Positions 30,875-42,216 of a stretch of DNA of 64,000 nt are shown here, in pieces (position 1 is the stretch's first letter; each line of letters opens with the position of its first letter). Source of the stretch: Alkalihalobacterium chitinilyticum (lineage in GTDB: Bacteria > Bacillota > Bacilli > Bacillales > Bacillaceae_F); assembly GCF_029028005.1 (NCBI RefSeq), contig NZ_JAOTPO010000003.1:310001-374000 (forward strand), written 5' to 3'. The notes under the pieces were generated by a model. The model searched no databases, was not told the DNA's origin, and worked only from the letters and a program-made list of their open reading frames with translations. The translations under genes and the position numbers were made by a program.

Positions 30875-31582
30875 TTAATCCTCCTTCACTTGCTCCATAT
30901 ACCGCACCCTTGGTGTATCATCAAAAGCTGGTAATTCAAGATAATTAATCGGTGTAGACGTTAATTTTAAATTATCAATTTCAAAGTACTCTACAGACTC
31001 TGAAACGACCATTTCATTGTGTAGTTTTTGGGCATCATTCGTTAACACCTTAATCTCTATCGGTAATGGCGGTAATCTCCTGTTATTAACACGAGTAACA
31101 CCATTTACTTCACGAAAAGCAGTTGTTGAAATAATCCTCTGGTTTCCAATCGCAATCTCCTCGGCACCATTGAAATTTAATTCGTTTACTAAAAACCGCA
31201 ATAAGACGGGAGAAACTGAATGTCTTTGATGGCCGAAAAATTGATCATGGTAAAGTGGTTCAATCGTAAGGATAATTCCTTCCCCTGAAGATTCTGTAAG
31301 GCCGGCTTCTTTTCTTAACTTGTCTATTTGCTCTTCCATTACGGTTTCAACGTTTTCCTTATGATCACTTAATGATGTTTCATACTGAGTTATTAAAGTG
31401 GCATATTTCTCTATTTCTTGTGTGAGTTGCTGATGTCTATCTTGCTCTGCTCTTAATTCTTTACGCAGTTCTCTAATATCTCTTGTGTCTCGAACGACCG
31501 GTTCTTTTGTAGACTGAAACTGAATAGCTAACATAAACCCGATGATAAGAGTAACAATCATAAAAATCACTTGTTTATTCAT
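30875..31582 (-). CDS. ylxX: DUF881 protein YlxX
   Basis: A 235-residue protein: an N-terminal membrane helix (residues 5-22), a coiled coil to about residue 90, and a DUF881 domain with GEGIILTIEPL and the AEEIAIGNQRIISTTAFREV block. It is paired with ylxW, a paralogue directly upstream, from which it is separated by 4 bases. The location between divIB and ftsA suggests a link to division or the cell envelope, but the role is not known. Confidence 0.92.
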   Translation of the reverse strand: MNKQVIFMIVTLIIGFMLAIQFQSTKEPVVRDTRDIRELRKELRAEQDRHQQLTQEIEKYATLITQYETSLSDHKENVETVMEEQIDKLRKEAGLTESSGEGIILTIEPLYHDQFFGHQRHSVSPVLLRFLVNELNFNGAEEIAIGNQRIISTTAFREVNGVTRVNNRRLPPLPIEIKVLTNDAQKLHNEMVVSESVEYFEIDNLKLTSTPINYLELPAFDDTPRVRYMEQVKED

Positions 31583-31586
31583 TATG

Positions 31587-32300
31587 TCACCTACTTTCAG
31601 ATAAGTAAGGTTCCATGACTATTTCGTTTTTTTGTTGTAGCCTTACTTCAATAAGGTCATTTAGTAATTGGTCTCTTACTCCACCAGGTAATGTCATTGA
31701 TCCTTCTAAACTTGATGGGTCCCCGATTGCTGTTATAACGAATGGGGCGTAAGAGGTATGACCGTCAATATAAATTACAGGTCCGATACATTGTATATAA
31801 GAATTGCTGGAAAGACGGTAGCCATTGATAGCAACTGCTTCAGCCCCAGCTACTAACAATTCATCTACGACTTTTTGAATTTGTTCTTCATGAACGATAT
31901 AATCATTCGGGTTAGCACCATCGGGAACATATGAATTATCAGATAACGTAACTTCAATTCCTGAACCTTTAACTTTAACCGTACCAACCAGCTTTCTTAA
32001 CCGATCTAAATCTTCAATTAACGAAGCTACTCTTAATTCTTGTTCTTCTGTTAAATCTGCTATTTGTTCTTCAATCTCTCTAAGCTGAGATTGGTAACCA
32101 CGTAAATCTTCTTGTAAATTCCGATTTACTGCTTGTTCTAAAATAATATTGTTGCGAAGTTCATCCTCATGTCTCCATTGGCGCTGAGAGATCGGATTTG
32201 TATCTTGATGCTCTTTCGCAAATTGATAAGATACAGCTATAATAAATCCGGTTACCAACAGGACAAGTGAAAGAATAACGTGTTTACCATTAACCTTCAC
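31587..32300 (-). CDS. ylxW: DUF881 protein YlxW
   Basis: A 237-residue paralogue of YlxX: a basic N-terminus, a membrane helix (about residues 9-28), a long coiled coil (residues 45-90) and a DUF881 domain with GSGIEVTLSDNS and GAEAVAINGYRLSSNSYI. The GTG at 32300, just after GAGGAAGAGGAAG, is preferred and overlaps the divIB stop by 11 bases; a longer frame to 32333 would start inside the acidic divIB tail. Confidence 0.9.
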   Translation of the reverse strand: MKVNGKHVILSLVLLVTGFIIAVSYQFAKEHQDTNPISQRQWRHEDELRNNIILEQAVNRNLQEDLRGYQSQLREIEEQIADLTEEQELRVASLIEDLDRLRKLVGTVKVKGSGIEVTLSDNSYVPDGANPNDYIVHEEQIQKVVDELLVAGAEAVAINGYRLSSNSYIQCIGPVIYIDGHTSYAPFVITAIGDPSSLEGSMTLPGGVRDQLLNDLIEVRLQQKNEIVMEPYLSESR

Positions 32301-33063
32301 CTTCCTCTTCCTCCTCACCAAAAAACTCCTCAAAATAAGGTGTCATCCTCATATGAATGATCCCTGCTTTACTCGGATCAATTTCTTTAACAATGGAAGG
32401 GTAGGGTGCGATTCTTTCTGCAAAATTCCGAACAGTAGAATGCACTTCATACCCATCATTCATATATACAATAACTCTTAACGGGTCAGTTTCTGTAGGC
32501 GTATAATAAATCTCTGAAATTCTATTAAACAACCCATCGGATAACTTGGTTATTTCCGCCGCTAATTCTTGTGCTACTGGCCCAGACTCCCAGTCTTTTA
32601 GTATAGGTGCATCAACCGGCATTTGGTTTGGTGGTAGTTCATCCAAGAAAACTCCAGTACTTAGAATAGGATAGTACTTTCCTTCCTGGTACATATATGC
32701 GACTCGTTGATATTCAACAACATGAATTTCAATCGTATTAGGGAACTTTCGTGAAAGATCAGCTTTTTCTATTTCATCTAGATTAGTTATTCTTTCTTTC
32801 ACTTCTTCTTGATTTAGTTTCCAGAGGCTTGTCCCATTGTTCAGCTTTGACGCTTTAACGATAGTCTCGGCAGGCAGGTAATAGTTTCCGTGGACTTCAA
32901 TCATTTTAATATGACTTAAAGGAGATTGAAAATATATGACTAAGAGGATAAGGAAAAAGAAAAAAGATAAAAAGAATATCAATCTTCGGTTTGCTCGGTG
33001 CTTTCTTTGTTCCTTTAACTTAGGGATTCTGTCGTTGATGGTAATAACTTTTTCATCAACCAT
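32290..33063 (-). CDS. divIB: Cell division protein DivIB (FtsQ family)
   Basis: Bitopic septal protein, 257 residues: a basic cytoplasmic N-terminus, a membrane helix at about residues 29-48, a POTRA domain (HIKMIEVHGNYYLPAETIVK) and an FtsQ domain (ISEIYYTPTETDPLRVIVYMNDGYEVH). The tail is unusually acidic (EEFFGEEEEEGEG). ATG at 33063 has GGAGGTTGG upstream. It helps recruit and stabilise FtsL and DivIC during septation. Confidence 0.95.
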   Translation of the reverse strand: MVDEKVITINDRIPKLKEQRKHRANRRLIFFLSFFFFLILLVIYFQSPLSHIKMIEVHGNYYLPAETIVKASKLNNGTSLWKLNQEEVKERITNLDEIEKADLSRKFPNTIEIHVVEYQRVAYMYQEGKYYPILSTGVFLDELPPNQMPVDAPILKDWESGPVAQELAAEITKLSDGLFNRISEIYYTPTETDPLRVIVYMNDGYEVHSTVRNFAERIAPYPSIVKEIDPSKAGIIHMRMTPYFEEFFGEEEEEGEG

Positions 33064-33177
33064 ATTCCAACCTCCATTATAAGTGCCTATAGTTCGAAAA
33101 CGGCATAAAATATATATGCCGTTCACATAAAATTTAATGTTACATTCTTGAATTATAACACAAATCGAAGATTATGC

Positions 33178-34095
33178 TCAGTCGTTGTTTTGTTTTTTTC
33201 CGACAATCTCTACTTCTGTTTCAATCTCTACTTCAAATTCATCACGAATTGTAGTTTTAATGTGTTGAATAAGTTTTAAAACATCATCAGCCTTAGCCTC
33301 AGCGACATTTACAATAAAGTTTCCATGCATTTCAGACACTTGCGCCCCACCTAATTGGAAGCCTTTTAATCCTGCTTTTTCTATTAGTTGCCCCGCATAG
33401 TTTGGAAGGGGATTTCTAAATACACTGCCTGCACATGGATAATTCCATGGTTGAGATACTCGCCGATAATCTTTATTTTTTTGCATCACCTTTACAATTT
33501 CATCACGGTCTCCTGCTTTTAACTGGAAAACAGCCTCTACACATATTGCCTTTTCCTTTTGTAACCTTGAAGTCCGATAGGAAAATTGTAATTCTTCATT
33601 TGTCAGCCACTTCATGGTCCCATCTTCAAAAAGAATGTGTGCCTTCGTTAATATTTGTGAAATATCAGAACCATGTGCACCAGCGTTCATAAATACAGCT
33701 CCACCTACAGAACCAGGAATTCCACTTGCAAACTCTAACCCTGAAAGTCCTTTTTTACTGATAACCATGGCTAACTTAATAACAGAAAAGCCGCCACCGA
33801 CTTTTATTTCTTCACCATCTATTTCAAGATGACTAATACCGTCCCCTAATTTAATGACAACACCCTCAATACCGCTGTCACTTACAAGTAAATTTGAACC
33901 TCTACCAATAACACGCCAAGGAATTTTATTTTGACGAATTAAAATCATTAATTCTTTTAATGCTTCAACGTCTTTAGGCTCTACTAAAAATTCAGCAGGC
34001 CCGCCAATTTTCCAAGTTGTATGATTTGCTAATGGTTCCTGGACGAGGACTTTACCTATATTTTTTTCTCTAAGTTGTTGAATAAATTGTTCCAT
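33178..34095 (-). CDS. murB: UDP-N-acetylenolpyruvoylglucosamine reductase
   Basis: FAD enzyme reducing UDP-GlcNAc-enolpyruvate to UDP-MurNAc. The 305 residues have the FAD motifs [13 protein letters not shown] and [19 protein letters not shown], and the catalytic serine in [10 protein letters not shown], of the type II MurB lacking the extra loop. ATG at 34095 is chosen because the protein start and length then match B. subtilis (303 aa), though the ribosome site (GAGGGG) is 12 bases away. Confidence 0.96.
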   Translation of the reverse strand: MEQFIQQLREKNIGKVLVQEPLANHTTWKIGGPAEFLVEPKDVEALKELMILIRQNKIPWRVIGRGSNLLVSDSGIEGVVIKLGDGISHLEIDGEEIKVGGGFSVIKLAMVISKKGLSGLEFASGIPGSVGGAVFMNAGAHGSDISQILTKAHILFEDGTMKWLTNEELQFSYRTSRLQKEKAICVEAVFQLKAGDRDEIVKVMQKNKDYRRVSQPWNYPCAGSVFRNPLPNYAGQLIEKAGLKGFQLGGAQVSEMHGNFIVNVAEAKADDVLKLIQHIKTTIRDEFEVEIETEVEIVGKKQNND

Positions 34096-34306
34096 CGCCT
34101 TATATCCCCTCACTTCTTGAAAAGGTCGGTCTGTTTCCAAAGTACTCAGACCGAGATCTTTTCTATACTTTTATCCATTAAAAAGAAGTTATTTTCACTT
34201 AAAACTTATTGTCCGCTTATTCACCATTTTATTATATTCTATGCACCTGCCTACTTCACCGTGTTTGTTTACATGCGTTAAAAAGTTCCACTAAGTTCTT
34301 TACTTG

Positions 34307-35407
34307 TTACTTTTTATTTTTCGTTAATTCAGCCAATAAATCTACAAGGTGAGTTGCTGCTTTTGGCATACCCAGTGAAAGAGCTGCATTATGCATTTCT
34401 TCCCATTTTCCAGCCTTTTTAAAAATAGTATCAATATCTTCAAGTAATACTTTTCCACTCATTTCCTTTTCGAGGCGGACAATAGCAGCTCCTTTTACAC
34501 TGAGTGAACGTGCATTCTTTTCTTGATGATTATTCGTTACATATGGGCTTGGAATAAGAATACTAGGTAGCCCTAACGCTGTAATTTCAGCTAAAGTTGT
34601 AGCCCCCGCTCTAGCAACAATTAAGTCTACTCCAGCTAACACTTCAGGCATGTTATGAATAAATGGTTTAATAATGACATTCTCCGGGTTCCCTTTTGCT
34701 TTTACTTCCTCCATTACTCTTTCGAAATGGACTTGACCAGTTACATATAAAAACTGATAATCAAAGTTTTTCATTTCAGGTAAAACTTCTAAAAATGCGT
34801 CATTAATTGGCCTTGCTCCTCGGCTTCCTCCAACAATTAATACAGACTTTTTCCCATCTTTAAGACCTACAGATTGCCTGCCACGTTCAGCATTCGTTGA
34901 AATTACTTCCGAAGCTCTCGGATTGCCTAGATATACAGTTTTAGCTTCTGGAAAGAAGGTTTTTGATTCCGGGAATGATAATACAATTTTATCTACATAA
35001 CGGCTTAGGAATTTATTTGTAAGTCCAGGAACACTATTTTGTTCATGAATAACCGTTGGAATGTTCAATTGTGCGGCTGCAAAAACAACGGGACCGCAAA
35101 CATATCCCCCCGTGCCGACTACGACATCCGGTTTAAACTCTCTAATCATCTTTTTAGAGTCACTCGTTCCCTTGAGGAAACGGTAGATCGTTTTTACATT
35201 ATCAAAAGAGACTTTTCTACGAAACCCAGTAATCTTTATTGTTTTAAACGGAATTTTTTCTCTAGTAACTAATTCACTTTCTAATCCATTTTCAGTACCT
35301 ATGTACAGTATTTCAGCATCTTTGTATTGCTTTTTTATTTCTTGAATTAATGACAAGGCAGGATAAATATGTCCTCCAGTTCCTCCACCACTAACAACTA
35401 CTCTCAT
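34307..35407 (-). CDS. murG: UDP-GlcNAc: undecaprenyl-PP-MurNAc-pentapeptide GlcNAc transferase
   Basis: GT28 glycosyltransferase making lipid II from lipid I at the inner face of the membrane. 366 residues with the first glycine loop [15 protein letters not shown], the second loop [11 protein letters not shown], and the donor-site [25 protein letters not shown] precedes the ATG. It is followed by murB after about 210 bases and preceded by a terminator after spoVE, so it may have its own promoter. Confidence 0.97.
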   Translation of the reverse strand: MRVVVSGGGTGGHIYPALSLIQEIKKQYKDAEILYIGTENGLESELVTREKIPFKTIKITGFRRKVSFDNVKTIYRFLKGTSDSKKMIREFKPDVVVGTGGYVCGPVVFAAAQLNIPTVIHEQNSVPGLTNKFLSRYVDKIVLSFPESKTFFPEAKTVYLGNPRASEVISTNAERGRQSVGLKDGKKSVLIVGGSRGARPINDAFLEVLPEMKNFDYQFLYVTGQVHFERVMEEVKAKGNPENVIIKPFIHNMPEVLAGVDLIVARAGATTLAEITALGLPSILIPSPYVTNNHQEKNARSLSVKGAAIVRLEKEMSGKVLLEDIDTIFKKAGKWEEMHNAALSLGMPKAATHLVDLLAELTKNKK

Positions 35408-35564
35408 TGAATTCCTCCATTAACTCTGTCTTAATTTCCATACGCCCCTGAGATTTTTCCGGGACTTTTTTTAAACATCCTGTGCTATTACCATTTTATC
35501 AGAACGATAACTTGTATTATACATAATGCTTTTAAAGGATTGTGTAAAATTATAAAAGTCTATA

Positions 35565-35613
35565 AGAAAAATAAATATCCCTCTAGTTAGGCTTCACCTT
35601 ACTAAGAGGGATT
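35565..35613 (-). terminator. Terminator after spoVE
   Basis: Minus strand: ATCCCTCTTAGT and ACTAGAGGGAT arms (35577-35612) followed by ATTTATTTTTC. It divides the dcw cluster between spoVE and murG. A TATAAT at the murG side (in GTATAATAC, near 35518) could be the -10 of a murG promoter, but no good -35 is seen. Confidence 0.8.
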
Positions 35614-35620
35614 TCTTTTA

Positions 35621-36721
35621 TTATATCCTTGAAAACCTGCTAATGTTAAGTAAAACACCAATTGCAACGAGCATTAGAGTGAGTGAGGACCCGCCATAAC
35701 TAAGAAACGGCAGTGTGATCCCTGTGACAGGCATAAGTCCAGTAACTACCCCGATATTAATCATCACCTGAATAGCTACCATAGATATAATTCCTACGGC
35801 TAAGAAGCTGCCAAACAAATCAGGTGCACCTAATGCCACTCTTATCCCCCGCCATAGAAGAATACCAAACAAAAAGATAACAATGGCCCCGCCAATAAAT
35901 CCTAACTCTTCGGTTAGTATTGCAAATATAAAATCAGTTTGCGGTTCAGGTAAGTAAAAATATTTTTGGCGACTTTCTCCTAACCCCAACCCAAGTAATC
36001 CACCTGGCCCGATTGCATAAAGCGATTGAATAATTTGAAAGCCGCTTCCTAAAGGGTCTGACCACGGATCTAAAAAGGATGTAATTCGCTTTATACGATA
36101 CGGCGCGGACGCAATCAGTGCTACAAAGCCTGCCACCCCGATCAGGGCCAAACCAACAAAATGAGCAATTCTGGCTCCCGAAACAAAAATCATAACAACG
36201 CATGTACCAACCATTACTGCCCCTGTGCCGAGGTCTGGTTGCAACATAATGAGACCGAATGCTAATAAAACTAAAGATAACGATGGAATTAATCCTTGTT
36301 TTAAAGATGTAATCTTCTTTTGATTTTCTGATAAGTACTTTGCTAGAAAAGCGATCATGGCCATCTTCATAAACTCGGATGGTTGAATTGAGAATGCCCC
36401 AACACCTAACCAGCTCCGCGCCCCGCCACGAACGAGCCCAACGCCAGGAATTAAAACAATAATGAGAAGTATAAAACAAATAATGAGCAAAACCTTAGAC
36501 CATTTTCGCCACGTCCAATAATCGACGTTCATAACGAAAAACATAGCTGCAACTCCTGCACCAGCAAAAAAGATCTGGCGTTTAGCAAAAAAGAACGAAT
36601 CGTCGAACTTATATTGAGCCCATACTGCACTAGCACTATATACCATAATAACACCTATCGTTAATAGTGCGATTGTTGCAATCATCAAAAGAAAATCTGG
36701 TGCCGTTTTTGTCTTAGGCAA
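35621..36721 (-). CDS. spoVE: Stage V sporulation SEDS protein SpoVE
   Basis: SEDS-family peptidoglycan glycosyltransferase for the spore cortex, the partner of SpoVD. Its 366 residues equal the B. subtilis length. About ten membrane segments are seen, with VYSASAVWAQYKFDDSFFFAKRQ, the long SAPYRIKRITSFLDPWSDPLGSGFQ loop, and PFLSYGGSSL at the end. The start is TTG at 36721, 8 bases after GAGG, giving (M)PKTKTAPDFLL; an ATG at 36757 has no ribosome site. In some Bacillus the vegetative FtsW is elsewhere. Confidence 0.95.
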   Translation of the reverse strand: MPKTKTAPDFLLMIATIALLTIGVIMVYSASAVWAQYKFDDSFFFAKRQIFFAGAGVAAMFFVMNVDYWTWRKWSKVLLIICFILLIIVLIPGVGLVRGGARSWLGVGAFSIQPSEFMKMAMIAFLAKYLSENQKKITSLKQGLIPSLSLVLLAFGLIMLQPDLGTGAVMVGTCVVMIFVSGARIAHFVGLALIGVAGFVALIASAPYRIKRITSFLDPWSDPLGSGFQIIQSLYAIGPGGLLGLGLGESRQKYFYLPEPQTDFIFAILTEELGFIGGAIVIFLFGILLWRGIRVALGAPDLFGSFLAVGIISMVAIQVMINIGVVTGLMPVTGITLPFLSYGGSSLTLMLVAIGVLLNISRFSRI

Positions 36722-36822
36722 CTGTAACACCTCTCTAACTAAAAAGTGTTCGTACAATCAGCTGCTGATCGTACAACCTCTATTACCTAAACATATGCAC
36801 CAGACTGTTAGAACATGTCCTT

Positions 36823-38181
36823 TTATCTTTGGATTAATTGCTCAACGGCAAGAATAAATTTGTCGCCGCGTTCTTCAAACGTTTTGTATTGATCCCAACT
36901 CGCACAAGCAGGCGATAGTAAGATAACATCACCAGCTTCAGAAAGATCATATGCGACTGGTACTGCTTCTTCTACATTTAATGCTTCTTTAATAATCTCT
37001 ACCCCTGCTTCTTTGGCAGCAGACTTAATCTTCTCTTTAGTTTCTCCAAACGTAACGACTGCTTTCACTTTTTCTAACGAAGGTATAAAGGCATCAAAAG
37101 AATTGCCTCGATCCAAACCGCCAGCTAAAAGAATGACAGGCTCTGTAAAAGCCGAAACAGCAGCTTGAGCAGCTAAAATATTCGTTGCTTTTGAGTCATT
37201 AAAGAACTTGCGATTATTATAAGCCGTCACATATTGAACTCTATGTTTAACTCCAGTGAACGACTTTAATACTTGGACGATTTGGTCTGTATGTGCACCC
37301 ATCGTTTTTGCTGCGGCGATAGCCGCTAATATGTTTTCTAAGTTATGTTTACCAGGAAGAGTAATCTCTGCTTGATCAATGATTTTTTCATCTTTAAAGA
37401 AAACAACATGATCTTTTACATATGCACCGTCTGTAACTTCAGTCGTTGTTGAAAAAGGTATTTTCGTGCCTTTTACTCCTTCTGCCAGCTTAACAACATA
37501 ATCGTCATCGACATTAATTACATAAAAGTCACTTACTTGTTGATTAGCAAAGATTTTGGCTTTAGCATGTCCATAAGCCTCTTTTGTCCCATGGTAGTCT
37601 AAGTGAGCATCAAAAAGATTTAATAATACTGCCACCTTTGGATGAAAATTTTCTGTTCCTTGAAGTTGGAAACTTGAGACCTCTGTAACAATAATGTTTT
37701 CCGTAGTCGCTTTTTCTGCAACTTCGCATGCCACTGTTCCAATATTTCCAGCCACTAAGGGCTCCTTGCCGCTATTTTTTAACATCTCAACAACCAATGT
37801 TGTGGTCGTCGTTTTTCCATTGGAACCAGTAATCGCAATCATATCAGCTTCTGACAGCATGGACGCTAATTCCACTTCTGTAACGACAGATATTCCTCTC
37901 TGTATCGCTTCAGCAATTAATGGATTACTATAAGGGATGCCCGGGTTTTTAACGATAAAGTCAATTGGCTCATCCAATAATGTTAATGGATGAGCGCCAC
38001 AAACAACCTTAATTCCCAAACTTTCTAGTTCTCTTGCTTTAGGATTTTCTTCAATTGGTTTAGCATCATTGACAGTTACGTGAGCACCCAGCCGAAATAA
38101 AAGCCGGCTAGCAGCTTCCCCGCTTTTTGCTAAACCTAAGACGAGTACATGTTGATTTTTAAACTGTTGTTCATTTTTCAT
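36823..38181 (-). CDS. murD: UDP-N-acetylmuramoyl-L-alanine:D-glutamate ligase
   Basis: Adds D-glutamate to UDP-MurNAc-Ala. 452 residues with an N-terminal Rossmann domain (HVLVLGLAKSGEAA), the ATP loop [15 protein letters not shown], and the later conserved FNDSKATN and SPACASWDQYKTFEERG. It abuts mraY without a gap (TAG then ATG) and has GAGGTG inside the mraY end. Confidence 0.97.
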   Translation of the reverse strand: MKNEQQFKNQHVLVLGLAKSGEAASRLLFRLGAHVTVNDAKPIEENPKARELESLGIKVVCGAHPLTLLDEPIDFIVKNPGIPYSNPLIAEAIQRGISVVTEVELASMLSEADMIAITGSNGKTTTTTLVVEMLKNSGKEPLVAGNIGTVACEVAEKATTENIIVTEVSSFQLQGTENFHPKVAVLLNLFDAHLDYHGTKEAYGHAKAKIFANQQVSDFYVINVDDDYVVKLAEGVKGTKIPFSTTTEVTDGAYVKDHVVFFKDEKIIDQAEITLPGKHNLENILAAIAAAKTMGAHTDQIVQVLKSFTGVKHRVQYVTAYNNRKFFNDSKATNILAAQAAVSAFTEPVILLAGGLDRGNSFDAFIPSLEKVKAVVTFGETKEKIKSAAKEAGVEIIKEALNVEEAVPVAYDLSEAGDVILLSPACASWDQYKTFEERGDKFILAVEQLIQR

Positions 38182-39159
38182 CTAAATCCACACCTCTAAG
38201 TAAATTCCTAATACTGCAAAAAGCATACCTACTAACCAAAATGTAACTACCACTCGCCATTCCGACCAGCCTGACAGTTCATAGTGATGGTGGAGAGGAC
38301 TCATTTTAAATACCCTCTTACCTCTTGTTTTAAATGAAATTACTTGGATTATAACCGAAAGAGTTTCAATAACAAAGACCCCGCCGATAATAACAAGTAA
38401 GATTTCTAATTTGGTTAAAATCGCAACTGCTGCAATTGCACCACCTAAAGCAAGCGAACCGGTATCACCCATAAATACTTTTGCCGGGTGTGCATTAAAA
38501 ACTAAAAAGCCTAATACCGCTCCTACAACTGCTCCACAGAAAATAGCGACATCAAACATTTCTGCATTCCATGCTAAGATGGCAAATGCTCCAAATGCGA
38601 TTGCACCTGTACCAGCTAGTAAACCGTCTAAACCATCCGTTAAATTCACCGCGTTTGACGCACCTACTAACATAACAATGATAAGCGGGAAATAAAGCCA
38701 ACCAAAATCAATTGAAAGGTTAGTTGCTGGAATAGCAATTTCTGTTGAAAAGTCGAGCATACGTAATCCTAGATAAAAAATAATAGCAATAACGAGTTGA
38801 CCGACTAACTTTTGCTTTGATGTAAGCCCTAAATTCCTCTTCATCACAACTTTAATAAAGTCATCTAAAAAGCCTAATAATCCGTAACCTAATGTTACAA
38901 ATAACAGCAACCAAATTTCTGTCGTGAACGTTAAAAATTTTGAAATAATAATGACTGTTGTAAGAAGGATCGATAATAAAATCATAACCCCGCCCATTGT
39001 CGGTGTACCGCTTTTCTTTTGATGCGATTTCGGTCCTTCATCTCGAATACTTTGTCCAAATTTTAACCTTCTCAGAAATGGAATTATAATTGGGGATAGT
39101 ATTACGGCAATGAGGAAAGATGCGATTAATGTAAATAATAATGTGATCTGTTCAAACAT
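38182..39159 (-). CDS. mraY: Phospho-N-acetylmuramoyl-pentapeptide transferase
   Basis: Integral membrane enzyme making lipid I. 325 residues and ten membrane segments, with the substrate motifs [31 protein letters not shown] and the HHHYE of the last loop. Start at the second ATG (39159), 8 bases after AAAGGAGG; the ATG at 39165 is only 2 bases away from it. It lies 19 bases after murF. Confidence 0.97.
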   Translation of the reverse strand: MFEQITLLFTLIASFLIAVILSPIIIPFLRRLKFGQSIRDEGPKSHQKKSGTPTMGGVMILLSILLTTVIIISKFLTFTTEIWLLLFVTLGYGLLGFLDDFIKVVMKRNLGLTSKQKLVGQLVIAIIFYLGLRMLDFSTEIAIPATNLSIDFGWLYFPLIIVMLVGASNAVNLTDGLDGLLAGTGAIAFGAFAILAWNAEMFDVAIFCGAVVGAVLGFLVFNAHPAKVFMGDTGSLALGGAIAAVAILTKLEILLVIIGGVFVIETLSVIIQVISFKTRGKRVFKMSPLHHHYELSGWSEWRVVVTFWLVGMLFAVLGIYLEVWI

Positions 39160-39178
39160 TGTCATTGCCTCCTTTCTA

Positions 39179-40537
39179 TTACATTAAATGTTTAGTAATC
39201 GTTTCTAATTGGAGTCCCCTAGATGCTTTTATCAATACAACTGTTTCGCTGTCTAAAAGTCTTACGGTGCTGGCGATAAGATCTTCTTTATATAAAAAGC
39301 TTTGTACTATAAGCCTATGGTCATTTTTCTCATTAAATGCGTCAAGAATCCATTGTCCTTTTTCCCCTACAGTGAATAGGTGTGTAATAGGCTCTTCAAT
39401 AACAGCTGCAACTGAACGATGAAGTTCTTCTTCATCTGGTCCAAGTTCGTACATATCCCCAAGAATTAATACCTTTTTCGAATAGCCAGGTAATTCTTTT
39501 ACTGCCTCTATCGCAGCTTTCATAGAAGTTGGACTTGCATTATATGCATCATTAATGATAGTGGACCCATTTAAACCTGTTATTCGTTCAAGTCTCATCC
39601 CTGTTAAGTTTACTTGTTTTAGCCCGGTCTGTATACTTTTTTCCGATAATCCAAGCTCGCGCCCAACCATGATGGCATAGGCTGCATTTTTTATGTTATG
39701 ACGACCAAGCAGTGGCAGTTCATAAATCGTTTCTTCGCCTTTAAGAGAAAATCTAAAACCGTAATCACTAGTAGAGACATTTAAAATTTTGGAGTCACAC
39801 GTGTCAGTAAAACCACATGTAATTACATTATTATGATAAAAAGGCTTAAGTAATGGTTCGTCACCATCAATAAACACTTTACCACTTTCCTGTAAACCTT
39901 CTACAATCTCCATTTTCGCTTGGGCAATACCTTCCCGACTGCCAAGCTGTTCAATATGTGATTCTCCGATGTTTGTAACGACAGCATAATGGGGCTCACC
40001 GATCAAACTTAGTACCTCAATTTCACCAAACCCGCTCATCCCCATCTCTAAAATGAGCAACTCACAATCGCTTTCCATCCCAAGTATTGTTAAAGGCAAT
40101 CCGATATGGTTGTTATAGTTACCTTGCGTTTTGTAGGTCTTATATGAAGTTGACAAGACAGAATCTAAAATATCTTTTGTCGTTGTCTTACCGTTGCTGC
40201 CTGTTACACCAACTACTATCGGGTTGATGTGGTTTAGATATCTTTTGGATAATTGTTGGAGCCCTTGGATGGTTTCTTTTACGTAAAATAGTTGAAAGCC
40301 TTCAGGTAAACTTTCCGGAACTGCTTTATTTTTTTGCCATAGAGAAGCTGTTGCTCCTTTTTCAATCGCTGTATGGATAAAACCATGTCCGTCAAAGCGT
40401 TCTCCCACAATCGGAATGAACAATCCATCAACCATTGGTTGGCGACTATCGGTATGAACACCAGAAAACGAAAGATTAACGTTCTGCCGTCGTACCCCTT
40501 CTGATATTTCTTCAACTAGCTTCCCAGATAATTTCAT
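39179..40537 (-). CDS. murF: UDP-MurNAc-tripeptide:D-Ala-D-Ala ligase
   Basis: Adds D-Ala-D-Ala to complete the pentapeptide precursor. 452 residues with the ATP loop [15 protein letters not shown], the [11 protein letters not shown] block and [11 protein letters not shown]. Its ATG overlaps the murE stop (ATGA), so translation is coupled. In B. subtilis murF is not in this cluster but next to ddl; here it keeps the ancestral dcw position. Confidence 0.97.
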   Translation of the reverse strand: MKLSGKLVEEISEGVRRQNVNLSFSGVHTDSRQPMVDGLFIPIVGERFDGHGFIHTAIEKGATASLWQKNKAVPESLPEGFQLFYVKETIQGLQQLSKRYLNHINPIVVGVTGSNGKTTTKDILDSVLSTSYKTYKTQGNYNNHIGLPLTILGMESDCELLILEMGMSGFGEIEVLSLIGEPHYAVVTNIGESHIEQLGSREGIAQAKMEIVEGLQESGKVFIDGDEPLLKPFYHNNVITCGFTDTCDSKILNVSTSDYGFRFSLKGEETIYELPLLGRHNIKNAAYAIMVGRELGLSEKSIQTGLKQVNLTGMRLERITGLNGSTIINDAYNASPTSMKAAIEAVKELPGYSKKVLILGDMYELGPDEEELHRSVAAVIEEPITHLFTVGEKGQWILDAFNEKNDHRLIVQSFLYKEDLIASTVRLLDSETVVLIKASRGLQLETITKHLM

Positions 40538-42003
40538 TGCATTCTCTCCTCAATGATACCTCTTGCTACTTGTCTGTCATCAAAATCAATGACTTCTTTA
40601 CCTATTACCTGATACGTTTCATGTCCTTTTCCGGCAATAAGTACAACATCATCAGCTTCTGCAAGAGAAATCGCGTGTTCGATGGCTTCTTTACGATCGA
40701 TGATGGAAACAAAATTATCACTTTCAATTCCTGCTTCCATATCTTTTAAAATCATCTCAGGCTGTTCGCTTCTCGGATTATCAGCCGTAAAAATAGCTTT
40801 GTTAGCATATTTGACAGCAATTTGCGCCATAATAGGGCGCTTCGTACGATCCCGATCACCACCACATCCTATGACGCAATAGATCTTACCTTTAGCTAAC
40901 TCTTTAATGGTAGTAAGTACATTTTCTAAACTGTCAGCCGTATGGGCGTAATCTACGATAACTGTGAACTGTTGACCTGCTTCTACTGTTTCAAATCTAC
41001 CTGAAACACCTTCTACACTTTCTAAACTTTGTTTAATATCATTTAAGTCGATCCCATGAGCTAAACAAGCGGCAGCAGCAGCTAAAGCATTATACACACT
41101 AAATTTCCCGATCAACTTTAACTCAATTTCCGTCTCACCGGCCATAGTAGATAATGTAAATGATGTTCCGCCGGCTGTCATCTTAATGTTTTTCGCTCTC
41201 ACATCGCTCGTTTCATTAATTCCATATGTTACAACTTGGGCTGCTGTCATCTTCTTATATTCTACTGATGCTTCATCATCATCATTTAAAATTGCTATTT
41301 TTTTACTCGTTTGATCATATGTATTTCCTAGTTGTGAAAAAAGCAGACCTTTAGCATATTTATAAGCTTCCATCGTTTGATGATAGTCCAAATGGTCTGG
41401 CGTTAAATTCGTGAAGACAGCAATATTAAAGTCGCACCCTCTTACTCTCCCTAAGTGAAGTGCGTGAGAAGATACTTCCATAATGGCTGTATTTACTTGT
41501 TGGTCAACCATTTGCTTAAACGTCTTCTGTAACGTAAGCGATTCAGGGGTTGTATTTTTCGTCTCATACGTCTGATCACCTATTTTTGTATACATCGTAC
41601 CGATTAAGCCTGTTCGTTCCCCTGCATCATTTAATACTTTTTCAATTAAATGAGTAACTGTAGTTTTGCCATTTGTTCCGGTAATCCCAATCAATGATAA
41701 CTTTTTCGTCGGATGTTCATAAAAATAATTAGAAAGTATAGCCATAGCTCTTTTTGTGTCATTAACTAATATAACAGGAACCGAAGCATTCACCGTTCTT
41801 TCTGCTACTATTGCAGTTGCCCCGTTACTGATCGCTTGATTAATAAATTCATGACCATCAACCGTATAACCTTTTATACAAATAAACAAACTACCTTCTT
41901 GCACTTCCCTTGAATCCATCTCAATAGACGAAATCACCGGATTGGTTTGATCATTTAAAATGTTAACATATTGTAATTTTTGAACCAGTTCATCTAATTT
42001 CAT
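40534..42003 (-). CDS. murE: UDP-MurNAc-tripeptide ligase (meso-diaminopimelate adding)
   Basis: Adds the third amino acid of the stem peptide. 489 residues with the ATP loop [26 protein letters not shown] and the specificity motif DNPR in [11 protein letters not shown], which marks the meso-diaminopimelate enzymes. ATG at 42003 follows GAGAGGG; an earlier in-frame ATG at 42030 has no site. It begins the murE-murF-mraY-murD coupled group. Confidence 0.97.
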   Translation of the reverse strand: MKLDELVQKLQYVNILNDQTNPVISSIEMDSREVQEGSLFICIKGYTVDGHEFINQAISNGATAIVAERTVNASVPVILVNDTKRAMAILSNYFYEHPTKKLSLIGITGTNGKTTVTHLIEKVLNDAGERTGLIGTMYTKIGDQTYETKNTTPESLTLQKTFKQMVDQQVNTAIMEVSSHALHLGRVRGCDFNIAVFTNLTPDHLDYHQTMEAYKYAKGLLFSQLGNTYDQTSKKIAILNDDDEASVEYKKMTAAQVVTYGINETSDVRAKNIKMTAGGTSFTLSTMAGETEIELKLIGKFSVYNALAAAAACLAHGIDLNDIKQSLESVEGVSGRFETVEAGQQFTVIVDYAHTADSLENVLTTIKELAKGKIYCVIGCGGDRDRTKRPIMAQIAVKYANKAIFTADNPRSEQPEMILKDMEAGIESDNFVSIIDRKEAIEHAISLAEADDVVLIAGKGHETYQVIGKEVIDFDDRQVARGIIEERMQ

Positions 42004-42165
42004 AGTCAATACCCTCTCTATTACTTGCATTTAATATCTATCGTAGGAAAAAGATATACTCTTTAATCATAAATCCTATTTTTTATTAATAATTTCTCTT
42101 TCAAGTGTATGTTGAAAAAATCTGAAGAAGTCCCCTTTTCCTACAATGTATTCCTATAACACAAT

Positions 42166-42197
42166 GAATCCCTCCGAAATATGTACCGGAGGGAATT
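42166..42197 (-). terminator. Hairpin after spoVD
   Basis: TCCCTCCG/CGGAGGGA, an 8-bp G+C-rich stem with a 10-base loop, about 20 bases beyond the spoVD stop. No T-run follows (TTCATTGTG), so it may be a weak terminator or an RNA end-stabiliser. Confidence 0.45.
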
Positions 42198-42216
42198 AAA
42201 GTGTTACAGAACTATT

